DNA of 64,000 nt from Parapristionchus giblindavisi (Eukaryota > Nematoda > Chromadorea > Rhabditida > Diplogasteridae), in contig CALSFV010000004.1 of NCBI GenBank assembly GCA_943737045.1, positions 693,501 through 757,500 of the forward strand. Direction: 5' to 3'. Under the pieces are notes generated by a model. That model saw only the letters and a list, made by a program, of their open reading frames with translations. It was not told the DNA's origin and made no database searches. Both the position numbers and the translations under genes were made by a program. How positions within the stretch are numbered: position 1 is the stretch's first letter; each line of letters begins with the position of its first letter. Shown one piece after another: positions 1 to 12,620 of the stretch.

Positions 1-2033
1 TCTCACAGTGATTCATCATATGTGTTTGTTCAGTCTGTCTGTCTGGTCTGTCTGGGTCGTATTCAAGTCCCTCTTCACAGCCACAGTAGCGCAATCTTTT
101 TATCTGTGCACTACTCCTACTCTCACCACTCTCCCATACATTCATCATCAGCCATTGCCACCTTCTGCAGGCCTTTGTCCAGTGCCGCCCCCTACTTCTC
201 TCCCCTCCGCACCCTCTAGTACTAATGATAGAGAAAAATATATATGGGGGAGATACAAAAGGGATTATAGTCAACAGTGGACAGAAATAGGCACGGAAAT
301 TATGTGAACATGAGCGCATTGACTCATGCCGGCTACTATTCTGAGAATGCTAGCGCAAGCATAAACATTGTATCTAGCTTGCTTCCTCCATCTCTAGAAA
401 AGAGATATAGACTAGAACTGGCAAACCATTTAGCCCGCATATTATTATCTATAAATATATCCATTTGAATGGGAAGATAATGATCTCAATCAAGCCTCAT
501 CTTATTCTTCTCATCAATTACAATTACGCAATCTACTCTTCATAGTCTCTATTCAATTCGTCACAATCTCACACCTGGCTGCAAATCTGTCAAAAAGGTC
601 CCCATTCATCGCTCTCCCAGTGAGCGGTCTTCTATTGCGCAAATCGCAGGAGCGGGGAGCTTGATAATTAAGAACAAAGTCAAAGAAAAATGGATTATAG
701 GTGTAATCTCATTTAGAAAATCTAGTCTGTTCAAAAAAATCTGAAATGCGCAAATTTCTAAGAAAAAAAGAACACTGAAATGACAATTTGATATTTCCGC
801 GAAAACAGCTCTAATAAATTCGGTCGAGAACTAAATTAACTACTTTAGATACACCATACCTACCTTTAACTATTGCAATATTTATCAGCGTAATAAGGAA
901 GCAAATCGTTTTGTACTTATGTGGTCCATACCAGGAACTCCTCTCGAAATTCATGTGAAACCCGGTAAACATATGACTCCAAAAGCATGACTCCCACTGT
1001 CACAATATCTGAGCTCGTTGCTCTCATGTATGACTCGCACTTTAGCTAATTAGAATATTCATATAGAAGAAGCACGACAAACAAGCATCTCCAATTTATC
1101 ACGTACCAAGACCGCAAGATCAGACTGTGAATCATCCTCACGAATCCCTTTCCAAAGTAAACAAGCCCGACTCTATATATATATATATCTATAGCTACCG
1201 TATACTGCGCAAATTCGGACACCATCAAAGACTGTGAGTGACCGCCACAAGGTACGAGCGATTCTCTTGGATCCCTCCCTCACAATCTCCATACTCAGAA
1301 TACTGTAGACAGTGGAGAAACGCAGAAATAGTTGCCGAGCCAAAACAGCTTTAGATTGTTTTCCGATTTAACAAATTGTAATCGTGAGAGACATTCAAGA
1401 AATAGAACACTTAAGAAATCCCGGGAAAACCTAATCACATATGTCCACTGTCCACAGTTCCTAGAAACGACAGGGAAAAAATATCTAAAAACAAAATTCA
1501 TCGTCTTAAAAGAGACACATCGTTAATCCCCTCTCTGCTAAATCCACTCGTGTGGAAACAGATTACTGATTGAATAATAGTAATCCGCACCTCGAGTGAT
1601 GATCTTCCATAATCCCTCTCATTCATAAATATATTTTTGCTCTTTTTTGGCACAACCCCTAGGGCTAATTTTGTACATGCTGGAAACCAAATTATGAAAT
1701 CATCATTCGCAACTCAGTTAATGCGTCGAAATCGCACTGATTGCCGGTATATGTCACATGGATGAGAAATTACATCCTGTCACTCGCACTAACATCCAAT
1801 TTCCGTTGATGATTCATATCTACTGGCAGATGACTGCCAGTATCAAACCATATCTACCCTTCCTGGCCCATGTCATCACAAACTACCATCTCTTCCACAC
1901 ACTACATACTATCACCAATCACTTCGTCCTACGTCCGATTTATTAAAGCCGACGAAAAAAATCAACCCCTTAAAGTATAATTCGATCGGATTTCACTTTG
2001 GAGATCAATCCGCCCGCTCTTCACTAAGCAAAT
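1..2033. other. No supported gene; AT-rich flank
   Basis: Only short open frames occur, without matching splice sites or recognisable motifs. The first 230 bases are pyrimidine-rich. The rest is AT-rich with scattered homopolymer runs. It may be intron or 3' flank of the minus-strand gene that starts at 2303, but no second exon could be assigned. Confidence 0.5.
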
Positions 2034-2174
2034 CTATCCTAATTCTATCCAATCATACATCACAATTTCCAAGAACAAGATAGCGGCCAACAACTCTCCA
2101 CTTCCATCAACAAGACCGAATGGAAAGAACAAAGAACAACGAGTAGGATTTAAACACATCAGTAATATAAATAC

Positions 2175-2303
2175 CTTAGTAGTCCTGATAACAGGCGGAG
2201 GTGCCGGGCGCTTACGGAGACGCGGATAAAGAGGAGGTGGGACAGACTTCCGGGGCAGTGATCGGACCAAGTCCACGTGGCAGTAATAGAGAGCTGTGTG
2301 CAT
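2175..2303 (-). CDS. Putative first coding exon, basic proline-rich protein
   Basis: The ATG at 2303 opens a frame of 43 codons ending at a good donor, AAG|GTATTTAT, at 2175. The peptide is proline-rich and basic, with stretches such as SVPPPLYPRLRKR and RPAPPPVIR that resemble SH3-binding ligands. If unspliced, the same frame runs on to a stop near 2034 and gives 89 residues. A TATA box sits about 60 bp upstream of the ATG, which suggests a true first exon. A frame open to 2336 behind an acceptor-like ttag leaves the alternative that this is an internal exon, even a displaced piece of the SOS proline-rich tail. I do not recognise the protein. Any later exon would lie at lower coordinates or beyond the window. 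Confidence 0.45.
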
Positions 2304-2363
2304 CGTCGTAGCAGACTCGAACAGTAGACTGAGCTTCTAACTGGCGATAACCACCTCCACACT

Positions 2364-2371
2364 CTTATATA
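2364..2371 (-). promoter_or_regulatory. Candidate TATA box
   Basis: On the minus strand the sequence reads TATATAAG, followed about 30 bp downstream by an initiator-like cag region near 2335-2340, then the ATG at 2303. Spacing fits a TATA-type core promoter. In AT-rich DNA such a match can arise by chance. Confidence 0.4.
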
Positions 2372-2379
2372 TTATGGTC

Positions 2380-3561
2380 TTGGTTCCGATTTGACCGACA
2401 AGAGGAAATCGTCTGGTGCCACGATGAGAAATGCCCACAGGTCACGGTCTCGACCGGTTCCCAATGAGATGTGTGGCCTTTTGATGGGCCAAATCCGACA
2501 GGTCTAGTGACACTGAACGAGAAGCAGTGTCCATACAGACTCTATACTATGATAAGCTGTCCATCTGACTGGTGCATGATCCGTTCCCAACAGAGTATTA
2601 GCTTGTACACTGTGTATGATCCCCCTGTGAACAATCAAAACACGAATAGGAGAAGCACTTTCTCAGTACTCTTCAATCGCTACTGCACATACACCGTTTA
2701 CGTGACAGAATTCATGAACTAAATTATCCGAAACTAACTCAATTTCCATTAAAGCTCAACACGTTATATTTTCTTTGATATGACATGAAAAATCATATCT
2801 AAAATATTCATAACTTCCTTGAAACAACGTGCCTAATGCGACAAATCTTGTTGAATGAGTCACAATTTGATGTGCACTATAAGGTCTCGTTTCGTTGAGC
2901 TCTTCTCTCTTTGATACTGAGACATAGTTCATACATCCCGTCTTCCTTCCTTAGGCCTTCATATGACTCACTCATCCACACTCTCCATTTCTTCGTGCCC
3001 TTGCCTCCTCCTGGCACAGAGCAACATTCAATTAACTTGTTTTCTTCTCTACGCTACTCTCTCACATCCTGATATTGACACCCATGTCCACAAATAAGAC
3101 ACGCAAATCATCCAATTACTACCAATTACCCAGTAGCAGCAGGAACATGCACGACACCACCAATCAATTAAGCGTGATTCATATTGCTTTACTTGTTAGA
3201 TAATAAGTGAGCACATAAGGGCTTGGCCCAATTTAACAACACACTTCAGCAGAGCTAAAAACGGAGAACAGAGCACATAATCAATGAATAAGAGCCAGTA
3301 GATTATAATAATTAATTGTCATAGGCATTAGTAAATATAATATCACAAGGAATAAATAAACCATATATAAATAACATAACAAGTAAAGAGCGTTACAATA
3401 AGAGAAAGTATAGTACGGGGAACCCAGGTGGTGCCAGGAAGCGGTGGCAATGAAAATATAAAATATTCTACTCCTACGGGCAAAGTGAGCATCCACAAAA
3501 AGCATATGATATTGTACAAAAACATAGCGACGACGAACACAAAGAACGTCGCCGTTGGTGC
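2380..3561. other. Intergenic, no gene seen
   Basis: AT-rich sequence between two minus-strand gene models. Open frames here have no coding features. This is probably the 3' flank of the 3562-6786 model and the upstream region of the 2303 start. Confidence 0.5.
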
Positions 3562-6500
3562 TCAACGAGGCTGAGACGACGTTGACGACACTGTCGTCGA
3601 CTCGTCCCGAAGTTCACGGAATCGAATTCCACTTTGCACGGCTTCCTTGCAGTTTTGAAGCGCCTACAGAAAGCAATAAGATAATAGCAAGTAATCATCA
3701 ATTTGGCCTGAACGACACAATATGGTCGAATAAGGTACCTTGAAAGCAGAGTTAATCTTCCGCCTCAATCCCCCCGAAGAACTTCCCGAGTTGGACGAGG
3801 ACGAAGATTGGCGGGTAGGCGCCGATGACTCTGGAGCTCTGACCGCATCTACAGACGCAGGCCTTCGTGTTGCCGATCGGGGCATAGTTCGAGGGGGCGG
3901 AGCTTCCACATACATGTACGTTCCATCAGATGCACGTCGAACATTGTGAGCTGGCTCGTACAGATAGGCCTGGATCTTCTCGAGAACGTAGCGGGGCTTA
4001 TCGTCTGCGCCCAGTTCAATCACTTGATAGATTTCATTCTCCTCTTCGCCTTCGTTTTCCGAAACGACATCGTCAGCGGTGAATGCATCGTATGGGCAGG
4101 GACAGGCCACATCATTGACTACCGTAATAGGAGGCATCTTGGGCAACTAGACAAGTCGTGATGAGACGAAAGCTCAGAACAAGTAGCCACAACTACCACA
4201 AAGTGGGGAGTGGATGATTATGAATAAGTTAGATATAGAAAGGATTGTGAATCGCCTCAGGCCATGGGCGGGGCCTGAGCACAAATTGAAGAACAAGACT
4301 ATGAAGGAGAGAGCGGAAAGAGGCGGAGAGTAGTGCCCATATATGCATGAGTCAGCGGGATTAGATGAAGATAGAGAAGATAGAGCGTTGACGCGATAGA
4401 GGAATCAGACGGCAGGAGAAAGAGTCTGAACTTTCGACCAGGAAAACAAAAGTTAATTACATATTGCTGACTATTCTGCTCTAATTGGTGCCACCACAAC
4501 GTCACAACAAATACTGCCCACCGTGTCCACTTCTGAATCATGCATACATATGCAAAAACAACCACTTCACAACAATGCAAGAGGCTTCGTTGATAGATCT
4601 CCAATATTCTGCCAGTCACTCGCATGCAGTTATTTTGAATGCAAAAACGACCCTACTGGGAGAAACTCATCTCATTTAAACATTTTACAATATTTTTAAA
4701 CAATATCTCTTGTTCATGATATTCGAAGAGCATGATTTGAGACTGAACACTGTGCTTTTCAGAGCACAGCCCACAACAGAAGAAATATAGACGCCTGTTG
4801 TTCGCTGCCCTCTGATGATAACAATAATATGTACACATAGTCCCACAGATCCCGCACAGGGCATCCATCAATAATAGAACAATTTTCGGAAGGGTTTCAG
4901 TCATCTCTAGCCTTTAATCGTATGCATTATACCTAACTGTTGACCGAGCAACGCGTGAAACATTTCCACTCATACAAAATCATAACATAAAAACAGTATC
5001 TCGCTGACGCATATTCCGAGCAACGGAATATCATATTTAGGACGTTCCTAGATTGCTCATATTCACACAGTATATGCAACACACAAGGGATAATGAGCGA
5101 GCCAGTCGCGTCTCACATTCGTGTGTGATATTATTGAACATCATCCATGCAATCATTCTCCGATTCAGACAGTCCTGATTCGTCATTCAGAGACGGTAAG
5201 TCATACAGACAAAACGTCGCTTCTCTGACGACAAGCTACAATCAAGCATGCAAGCCATACAATCAGATAGTGGGAAGATAGTGGAGTAGCATAGATGTAA
5301 CAGTCATCATATTGAGGAATCAGATTTCGTGTATGACTCATTCAACACTCGCATCCAATTATTAATATTCCATACAGCCTTATTCATACATCAGGTATAA
5401 ATGGTAATTCGTATGCAACATTATGAGGAATTGACTCATCAGCGTCGTGATCTCTCGCTCTATCACTTCCGCGTGCTATCTCACACATCTCTGACAGCGC
5501 TAACTGCACATTACTAAAAATCGGGCATTCGAGAGTGTTGTTTCTTATCTATAACAAGACTAATTATCCTCTTGAAGCGGTTGTTAGACAGAGCAGAGAA
5601 AGGCGAAGGAGGAAGAAGAAGAGGCGCACAGTAATCGTTGTGGGAATAGCGGGAACAGACAACTAAAAGCACAATACAAGCGTCAAGAGATGGGGATGAC
5701 TCATCATACCGTATTCCCACGATTTTTTCTGCGCGCCAGAACAACTACCCACAAATCATACATGGGCGCCAACATGGGGGTGCCCCCTGTAAAATTAGGG
5801 CTTTTTGAAAATTTGAGGAATGCCCACTGTAAAATATGAGTTTTAGGTGATTTTTTTGGAAAAAAAAGTGAAAGCCCCTTGTAAAATTAACCATTTTTCG
5901 TTCGAATGCCCCCTGCAGAATCAAACTCCAGGTACCCCGCCCATGTATGCCACAAATAATAAGGCAAAAAAAACTCTCTCATATACATACAGTATTATCT
6001 TGCCAGTCTGGTTTCCAAACTAATGGCATGTTATATAAACTTAATGATGTGGCAGACATTTGCCGCAAACCGCAATCCCTATCCAATTCGCCATTCTTAT
6101 TGCTAATTGACGAGATGGGGCACATATCAGATCGTCTGTAGCACTGGGACTAAGAGATCAAGGCAGAAACAACTCTAAAACAAAAAAAGAGTCATGTGTT
6201 CAACGTCCCAGAGAACAACAAAGCGATGTTGAGCACAACAACAAAAATGAGAACGACACCCGAAAGTTCAAAGTCCAATTTCACCCTCAATTTATTTTTT
6301 TTTCTCGGTACAAGCAACTCACCAAAAACATACTTACTTCACCTTTTTCACACCAATTCACCGTAAAAGTGCGTAAAAATCTCGCACAAAAATAATACAG
6401 GCACCAAAAATGTGTCATACCTTCCTAACGACGATGACCTTGGCCACGGGTCTCCACGTATTACTGCTGGAGAGTGGATTCAGCCAGGGCAGACATGACG

Positions 6501-6786
6501 AGAGCATCGACGACGACTTCATCATCGGACAGCCCGATGAGGACGACGACGACGATGTCATCTCCGTCTCGTACCAGTCCATCGTTACGAGCATCGCTGT
6601 GTCCGCGACCACGTCCACGCTGGAGCCGCGTCGTCGCGGTTGGGAGTGGCGCCAGCTGTCTCGCCAGCGGCCGCTCCTGCTCGTGCTCGGATCGCGACAA
6701 CGACAGCATCGCGTCGGCATACTCCGCTGTTCGGGTCGGTGACGCGAGAAGAAGAAGGGCGTCGGAATGGCGCCTAATGCAGCCAT
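3562..6786 (-). CDS. Hypothetical protein, three-exon model
   Basis: Model on the minus strand: exon 6421-6786, exon 3739-4146, exon 3562-3663. Phases agree throughout (122, 136 and 33 codons, then TGA). A pyrimidine-rich acceptor ending catcag at 6859 precedes the first exon; the first ATG after it is at 6786, in good context. Donors are AAG|GTATGA and AAG|GTACCT; the last acceptor is ttctgtag. The first exon is Ser/Arg-rich and low in complexity. The second has an acidic run (SENEGEEENE), a PPPRTMPR stretch that could bind an SH3 domain, and a Ser-rich tract. The third ends QPR. No family was recognised. The middle exon is the best supported. In the first exon another minus frame and one plus frame also look protein-like, so its frame is uncertain. 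Some exons might instead belong to the missing SOS tail. Confidence 0.45.
5761..5945. mobile_element. MITE, CATGGGCG family, copy 1
   Basis: The element begins CATGGGCG and ends CGCCCATG, flanked by TA on both sides. Inside are repeated phrases of the form CCCCCTGTAAAATTA. A second copy lies at 51238-51421 with the same layout. TA duplication suggests mobilisation by a Tc1/mariner-type transposase, which is inference. Confidence 0.75.
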
Positions 6787-9085
6787 CCTTGCTTGCTGTT
6801 GGTAGTCTCGCCTTCGGGAGAGAAGGCTTCAAAGTGTACTTCAGCAGAAGAAGAGTCTGATGAAAGATATATATTTAGTATCTGTCAAAGGTCAAAGAGC
6901 AAGGGCAATAAGGGTCCGCGACGAAAAAAAAACAAATTAAACGAGTTGATGATTAACACGCATCAAATCAGACAGTTATCGACGATAATGATATAGACGA
7001 GGAACTACAAGAGATGAGTTGGGATAGCAATCATTAAGTTATAGTAGTGACGCACGCGCTGTTACAGTATTCATAGGCTGTATTGACTCTATAGATGCTG
7101 TACACGATGTGTGTACGATATTACACGATGCACTGTGCAAATATACTGTATCTATGCAGTCTCTGTTGTTCTGATTCCATATTTTTTTTGAATACCAGTG
7201 TGAACATATCATTTCGCATACTATACTTCAGCGCATACGATGCCATATTTCATGTGCACAAGCGATATTTTTAGCCTCACTATTCAGTGCTCAAAGATAT
7301 ATGCAGGATCATAATTCCATTTACTACATATTTCAGTCTCGGACCAAACTTCACAACTGATTAACAGGGCTTCGGCATAGCGTGTTTTGGTCTGTGTCTC
7401 ACAGATTTGAGATCTTGTCTCGTCAATAAAAATTGAGACTAAGTCGTTCTAGCGTGTGTCTCACATCATTTCGTGATTAAATCAACTATCTCACATAGTA
7501 ATAATCAAACTAATGCGTAATTTAAACGAGGGATATTAATCATACTGATCATAAATGCAATAAGCATGATTGTATCATATGTGGATGACTCACTCGCTTA
7601 CACAAGCTCTATCTATGATAATAAGGTGTCGTCCGCTATACAACGTCCATAACAAACTGCTGAGTCATCATCGCCAGATAGCTCATTTTGCTTCCATCCC
7701 TCTATTTCGCGCGATCATCGTAACTAAATATCAAGGAAACTAAAGCGAAAAAAAAATAGCACTTTCAATTCCTTAAGCATACGCTGAGATCAATTATTCA
7801 TCCTGGACTCTTGATACAACAGCGAAACACGAATAATCTAATCTCATACGAAATCCAATCACATTCCTGCACAGGTTTCGCTCCAGCCACATCTGCACAC
7901 ACTAAACGAGAATTACTAGATATGCTTAAACGTCATATTTTCGTGCGTCCCTTAACTATGCCAAAGAGATTATGTATATATAACTGTGATGATGCGGCAG
8001 CTTACGTATGAAACCTAACTGGAATTACAAAATCAGCACATCAGATTAAATTTAAATCATTTCTTCATAATATTAGTTTGAGACAGAAGACTCTAACACA
8101 TCAAAAGGTTTGTAAATATAGTTGTTTTGATCCTCTACACATACTACAAAGGCTTCATTCCCCCATGATTCATAGATATCTTTTATATTATTCTTGCACG
8201 AAATACTGGACTATTTCACTTGATCGCATTTTCTGAATGCAACTGATATTTTATCGCAAAAATATACCTAAAAACATTGTATACTACGGAAGCTAGACAA
8301 AGATTCTTTATTTATTCTTATTATCATTAGAACCGTACCGCCTAGTTATATTACTATCATGTCGTCGATAAATTATTTATTTATTTATTTATAATCATTT
8401 CGTAGTGGATTGGCTCAGTATGACTTGCTACACAAAAAGTATAAAGAATGCAAAACAATCTACAAACAAGCATGAATGTTCACTAATGACTCTCTCATTC
8501 GAAACACTCCCACACCTGTCTAGCTATCAAACACCTCTCGAGACAGCATACTGTAACATTGCGCAAACGTAGACAATCATAGCAAGAAGCGTATGTGTAA
8601 CAATAATAATAGACACAGCTTCGCACATAATCCTGCACAGAGGAAGTAAAGAATACTTGCAGAACCGGAGAAAACATATACAATAAGGATCTAGGTCCTA
8701 GAGCTACAACGAACAGAGACTGAAATCAGATCTCGTGTACTATAGTGCTAACCGAGAAGGGGGGGGGGGATCTTACGGGGACAGGAGGACTCTTTCCGTC
8801 TTTATCTCTCACTTGTCTTTGTCTCAAATCAATCCTATCCTTCTAACACTTTTCTCTGATCCCGAGCACAAAGTGCAAGTACGCTCCCAGAGAGAAAGAA
8901 TCAGCAAAAGAAGATTAAGAAAAAGTGTATAGCTCGAAAGAAGCTGTTATGCCGGCTAAGATTGACGAAAGATCGAAAGATCAGGTACATGTTTCAGAGA
9001 AATAAAGATCGAAAAATCAGGAAGAATGATTCAGGGATGTAACAATCGCAACATCAGGGTCCCTAATTCCGGGATATAGCAAACT

Positions 9086-9251
9086 CATAGGTCGAATAGC
9101 TACGCTACAGATTTACAAAATATAGTCTGGTTTTCACAAACAAAAAAAACACAAAATGTGGCCAGGTTTCACGAAATTCGTTCGTGCTTTCACAAAAAAA
9201 TTCGAAAATGCGGTCAGGCTTCGTAGTTTGCAACGTATTTTTCGACCTATG
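9086..9251. mobile_element. hAT-type MITE, CATAGGTCGAA family, copy 1
   Basis: Ends are CATAGGTCGAATAG and TTCGACCTATG, inverted. Flanks are AGCAAACT and AGCAGACT, an 8-bp duplication with one mismatch. The interior shows the family phrase of the form TGCGGTCAGGCTT. Confidence 0.8.
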
Positions 9252-11691
9252 AGCAGACTCAGAGAGGATGTAGAGGAAGCTGCTGCAGAATGATCGATTG
9301 CAAGGACCATTACACACAGCCCCAGAAGAGCAGCACTAGACACACGACACACACACTTGATGGAATCATTCACCGGAAATGAAAGACAGAGGGGCGACAA
9401 TTGTTTGAGAATTCACGCTCGTGAAAAAAGAGATCGAGAGACGGTGAAAACAGGGGTCAGCATAAAATATGAGAGACTATCTGACATAATGGAGCAGACT
9501 CAAGAGCGTCAACGCAGGTTACAGGTTCCGAACTTTAAAAATCAACCGGAGCCCTACGAATCAAGTTCGCAGTAAATAACGAGTATCATAGCTAGGAGAT
9601 GGAGTTAGGCTAGGGGACCAATCATTGTTATGATCATCACGCGGCGCCCATCATTGATCAGGATGAAGCGGGCCTTCATCATTCAACTTCTTCGTCTGGA
9701 CACTCTTCAACATACAACACTCTATCGCCTCTCGCTTTCTCTGCCTCTCTTCAATCGTCGCTTGTTCCTCACTCCGTGCCTGTCACATCGAGACATCATC
9801 TCTATGCACTCAAATGAAGAAGAAGAAGAGGAAGATGAAGATGATGATTGAAGAAGTAAAGGTTTAGGAAGGGAGTGATTGGGAAGAGTGAGAGATGATA
9901 GGGTTAGCATCAGTCATACTTGAAGAGAGAAAAAATAAAGAGACCGAAAGTTAGAGAGACGGGCGAAACAGGGACAGTTGAGCCACTTCCTCATTCATCA
10001 TAAGAATGTGTGTGCTCACGGAAGAGATGCCATATTACTGCACAGGGCATGAGTGTACTATGATCACTTTCGATGTATCGCATTATTCTCACAACCCGAA
10101 CGACCGCTCACCAAAGAACTCTTTCATTCTAAAAATCAACGCTGTTCTGATGTAGTCTAAAAAAGCGGTAAGCAAATCTTATATTATAGAATACATTAAA
10201 TTGTTATAACATTTTATTTTGCTTTGTGTAAAGAAGTGTTGCATATCTGGTTATATTCCACTGATACACACTGTTTGCCACGTATTTAAGCAAATTAAGA
10301 TTTGTGGTACGGATACAGTATTGAAACTTGTGGGTAAGGCTATTTCGTTTTCCAAGAATTCAGAGAACTGTGGATCGCAATCAGAATACACTCCCCCGGT
10401 TTGGATTTCAAAAGACGGGACAGAATACTGTACCGTAACCCATGCTTCCTAAATTGACCCCAACAGCACCGTCGAAAGTCCATATTGTCCATATGTTCTA
10501 TAATCATGGAATGCGGTCATTAAATCAACACCTCCATCCATCACACCCCTCTGCTCTCGAAATATCTCTGTATCTGCCATATCATAAATCAAGGCCACTA
10601 TGCACAAGGTGCAGTGCAACTTCCCGGTCCTGCCATCCATCCTCCCACTTCTTCATCGCTCTCTCTCTCTCTTCTACCTCTTTCACCTCGGAAGTGGGGG
10701 AGGAATGTGCAGAGAGAAAGAGAGATGAGAGAGGCTATAGAATCGTAGATAGCGTGAAGATCAGAGGGCCAGAGAGCCAGACGAGAGCGAGAGAGGGTGG
10801 AGATGAAGAGAGAAAGACGGGCAGAGACCAAGAGAGACATACGGTGGTTAGAGAGGGTCCCAGAGTTTGTGTGCTGCTGTAACAGCCTCTCTCTTTACTT
10901 TTCTCTCTAATTCGCTTTCTCTCTCTCTAATTCTCTCTCTCCAGTCCTCAGAAGAAGAACACGCTTCATGGAAAAACGAAGAATGGGGTAAGATGACAGA
11001 AAGAGATGAGAGGGCGAAGAATGGTTGAAGAAGAAGCTGAGGAAGATTAAGTGTACATCAATAGATAGAGAGCCAACGATCGGACACATCAGATGTAGTT
11101 TCATGTCACATGATCAATCAGAATCAGAAAACACTATCGCTCCTCCATAGAAGTTTGATAAACGGGCAGAGAAAAAACATCGGCTGAAATTTTCCGAGCC
11201 AGCGCTTTCGGATTATTTCATATCCAACTATGACTATGGCTCATGCGAATAGGCGCTAATGATATCTTTTCATCGAAAAAAAGCAGATACAGTCTACGTT
11301 TCATTGTGGCATTGGAAACAACTTTAAACATTTACATAAAAATATTGCCAGTAATTAGAATCTGAAAAGACAATAATGATGAAAAATCACTAGAATCAAG
11401 AAGACAAGCCTACGTCTTCCCTGAATAAGTCAAGATCAATTAATAAAGAGAGGAGAACAGAAGCAGCCAAATTTCGGATGCGTGAGCAGACTACTGTAGA
11501 ATAATATATTAAATGATCAATTGACTAGGCGTTGAAGCTAAGACTATCATATCGCAGCAAATGCCTCGATAATTGTTGCAAAGCAGTAATAATCAATATC
11601 AATCAATCAATAATCGAACGAACGCATCAGTGTACGACGACAAGTAGAGAAAGAAGAGGGAGGATGAGTGAGTGTGATTACCTATCTCTCC

Positions 11692-11698
<7 letters not shown>

Positions 11699-11756
<58 letters not shown>

Positions 11757-11762
11757 CTCTCT
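11699..11762. repeat. CT/GA microsatellite
   Basis: Nearly uninterrupted CT dinucleotides. Long open frames across it encode only Ser-Leu or Arg-Glu repeats and are not genes. Confidence 0.95.
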
Positions 11763-12192
11763 TCATTCAGTTCTGGCATACGGAGAAAAGAAGTAACAGA
11801 GATAGAGGAGGAGACAAGAGAGAGAAAGGGCCTGACAACTGTCTCAGTCGACGAGATAGCACTCCAATCGGATAGAGTCCAGACAATCAGAGGAACGCAG
11901 AGAGCCTGCATCTGAAGAGATCGCAGGCAGCACGACCGCCCATGGGCTATCACCGGAAGTGAGAGAGTGTACGGGAAGTGGAGAGTGCCGAAGGCAACAA
12001 AGAGAGTTAGACGAGGGTGGATAGAGGGAGATGGAGCTAGAGAGTATGGGGATCGAGGAGAGTAATTATGGCCACGACAGAGAGTGAGTGAGGCGGAAAT
12101 TAGTATGTGGTGGAGAATCTTGGAAGAAGAAGAAGAAGCGATGATAGTTGGGGCTATTATTGCTACTTCCACAACCACTTCGACTTTGATCT

Positions 12193-12620
12193 TACAAGGG
12201 AATGTTCCCAACTTGTCCTGGCAATATGAGATGGCAATAGCATGAATAGAATCAGTTTTCGATGCTGATTACGAATCCTCTTTCAAACGTTGCCCAATCG
12301 AGCTCAGCTTCGAGAAAATCGATATTGAAAATCGTCTAGTTGATTCGGATATTAGTGCGGATATATATAAAAACTATTCTAATGAGTTCATGAACTCATA
12401 TATCAATTATCCAAACAACTGCTTGTGTGGTTTAGTAGATAAGGTAGATAAAAAGTAAATTTTCGAATCAACTAGTCGAATTTCAATATCGATTTTCTCG
12501 AAACTCAGCTCGATTGGGCAACGTATGAAAGCGGATTCGTAATCATCATCGAAAACTGATTCTATTCATGCTATTTTCTATTCATGCCAGCCAAGACAAG
12601 TTGGGAACGTTCCCTTGTTA
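12193..12620. mobile_element. Fold-back MITE with about 160-bp arms
   Basis: Left arm 12194-12350 and right arm 12458-12620 are inverted copies, ending in CAAGGGAA and TTCCCTTG with TTA on each side. The spacer is about 110 bp and AT-rich. The arms have diverged modestly. TTA duplications are typical of PIF/Harbinger-mobilised elements; assignment is inference. Confidence 0.75.

Noticed and set aside
6410..6860. Two plus-strand frames (acidic Asp run; Ser/Arg-rich) over the first exon of the 3562-6786 model
   Set aside because: Third-position GC is shared between the strands, so composition cannot decide. The minus frame was preferred because it has an acceptor, first ATG, donor and in-phase partner exon. 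Some doubt remains.
9630..9910. Acidic-tail plus frame and Ser-rich minus frame
   Set aside because: Both follow from a GAA/GAT trinucleotide repeat; no supporting gene structure.
11678..12211. 177-residue minus open frame
   Set aside because: Half of it is the CT/GA microsatellite. A second minus frame in the same stretch looks equally protein-like, and no splice phase links either to SOS.
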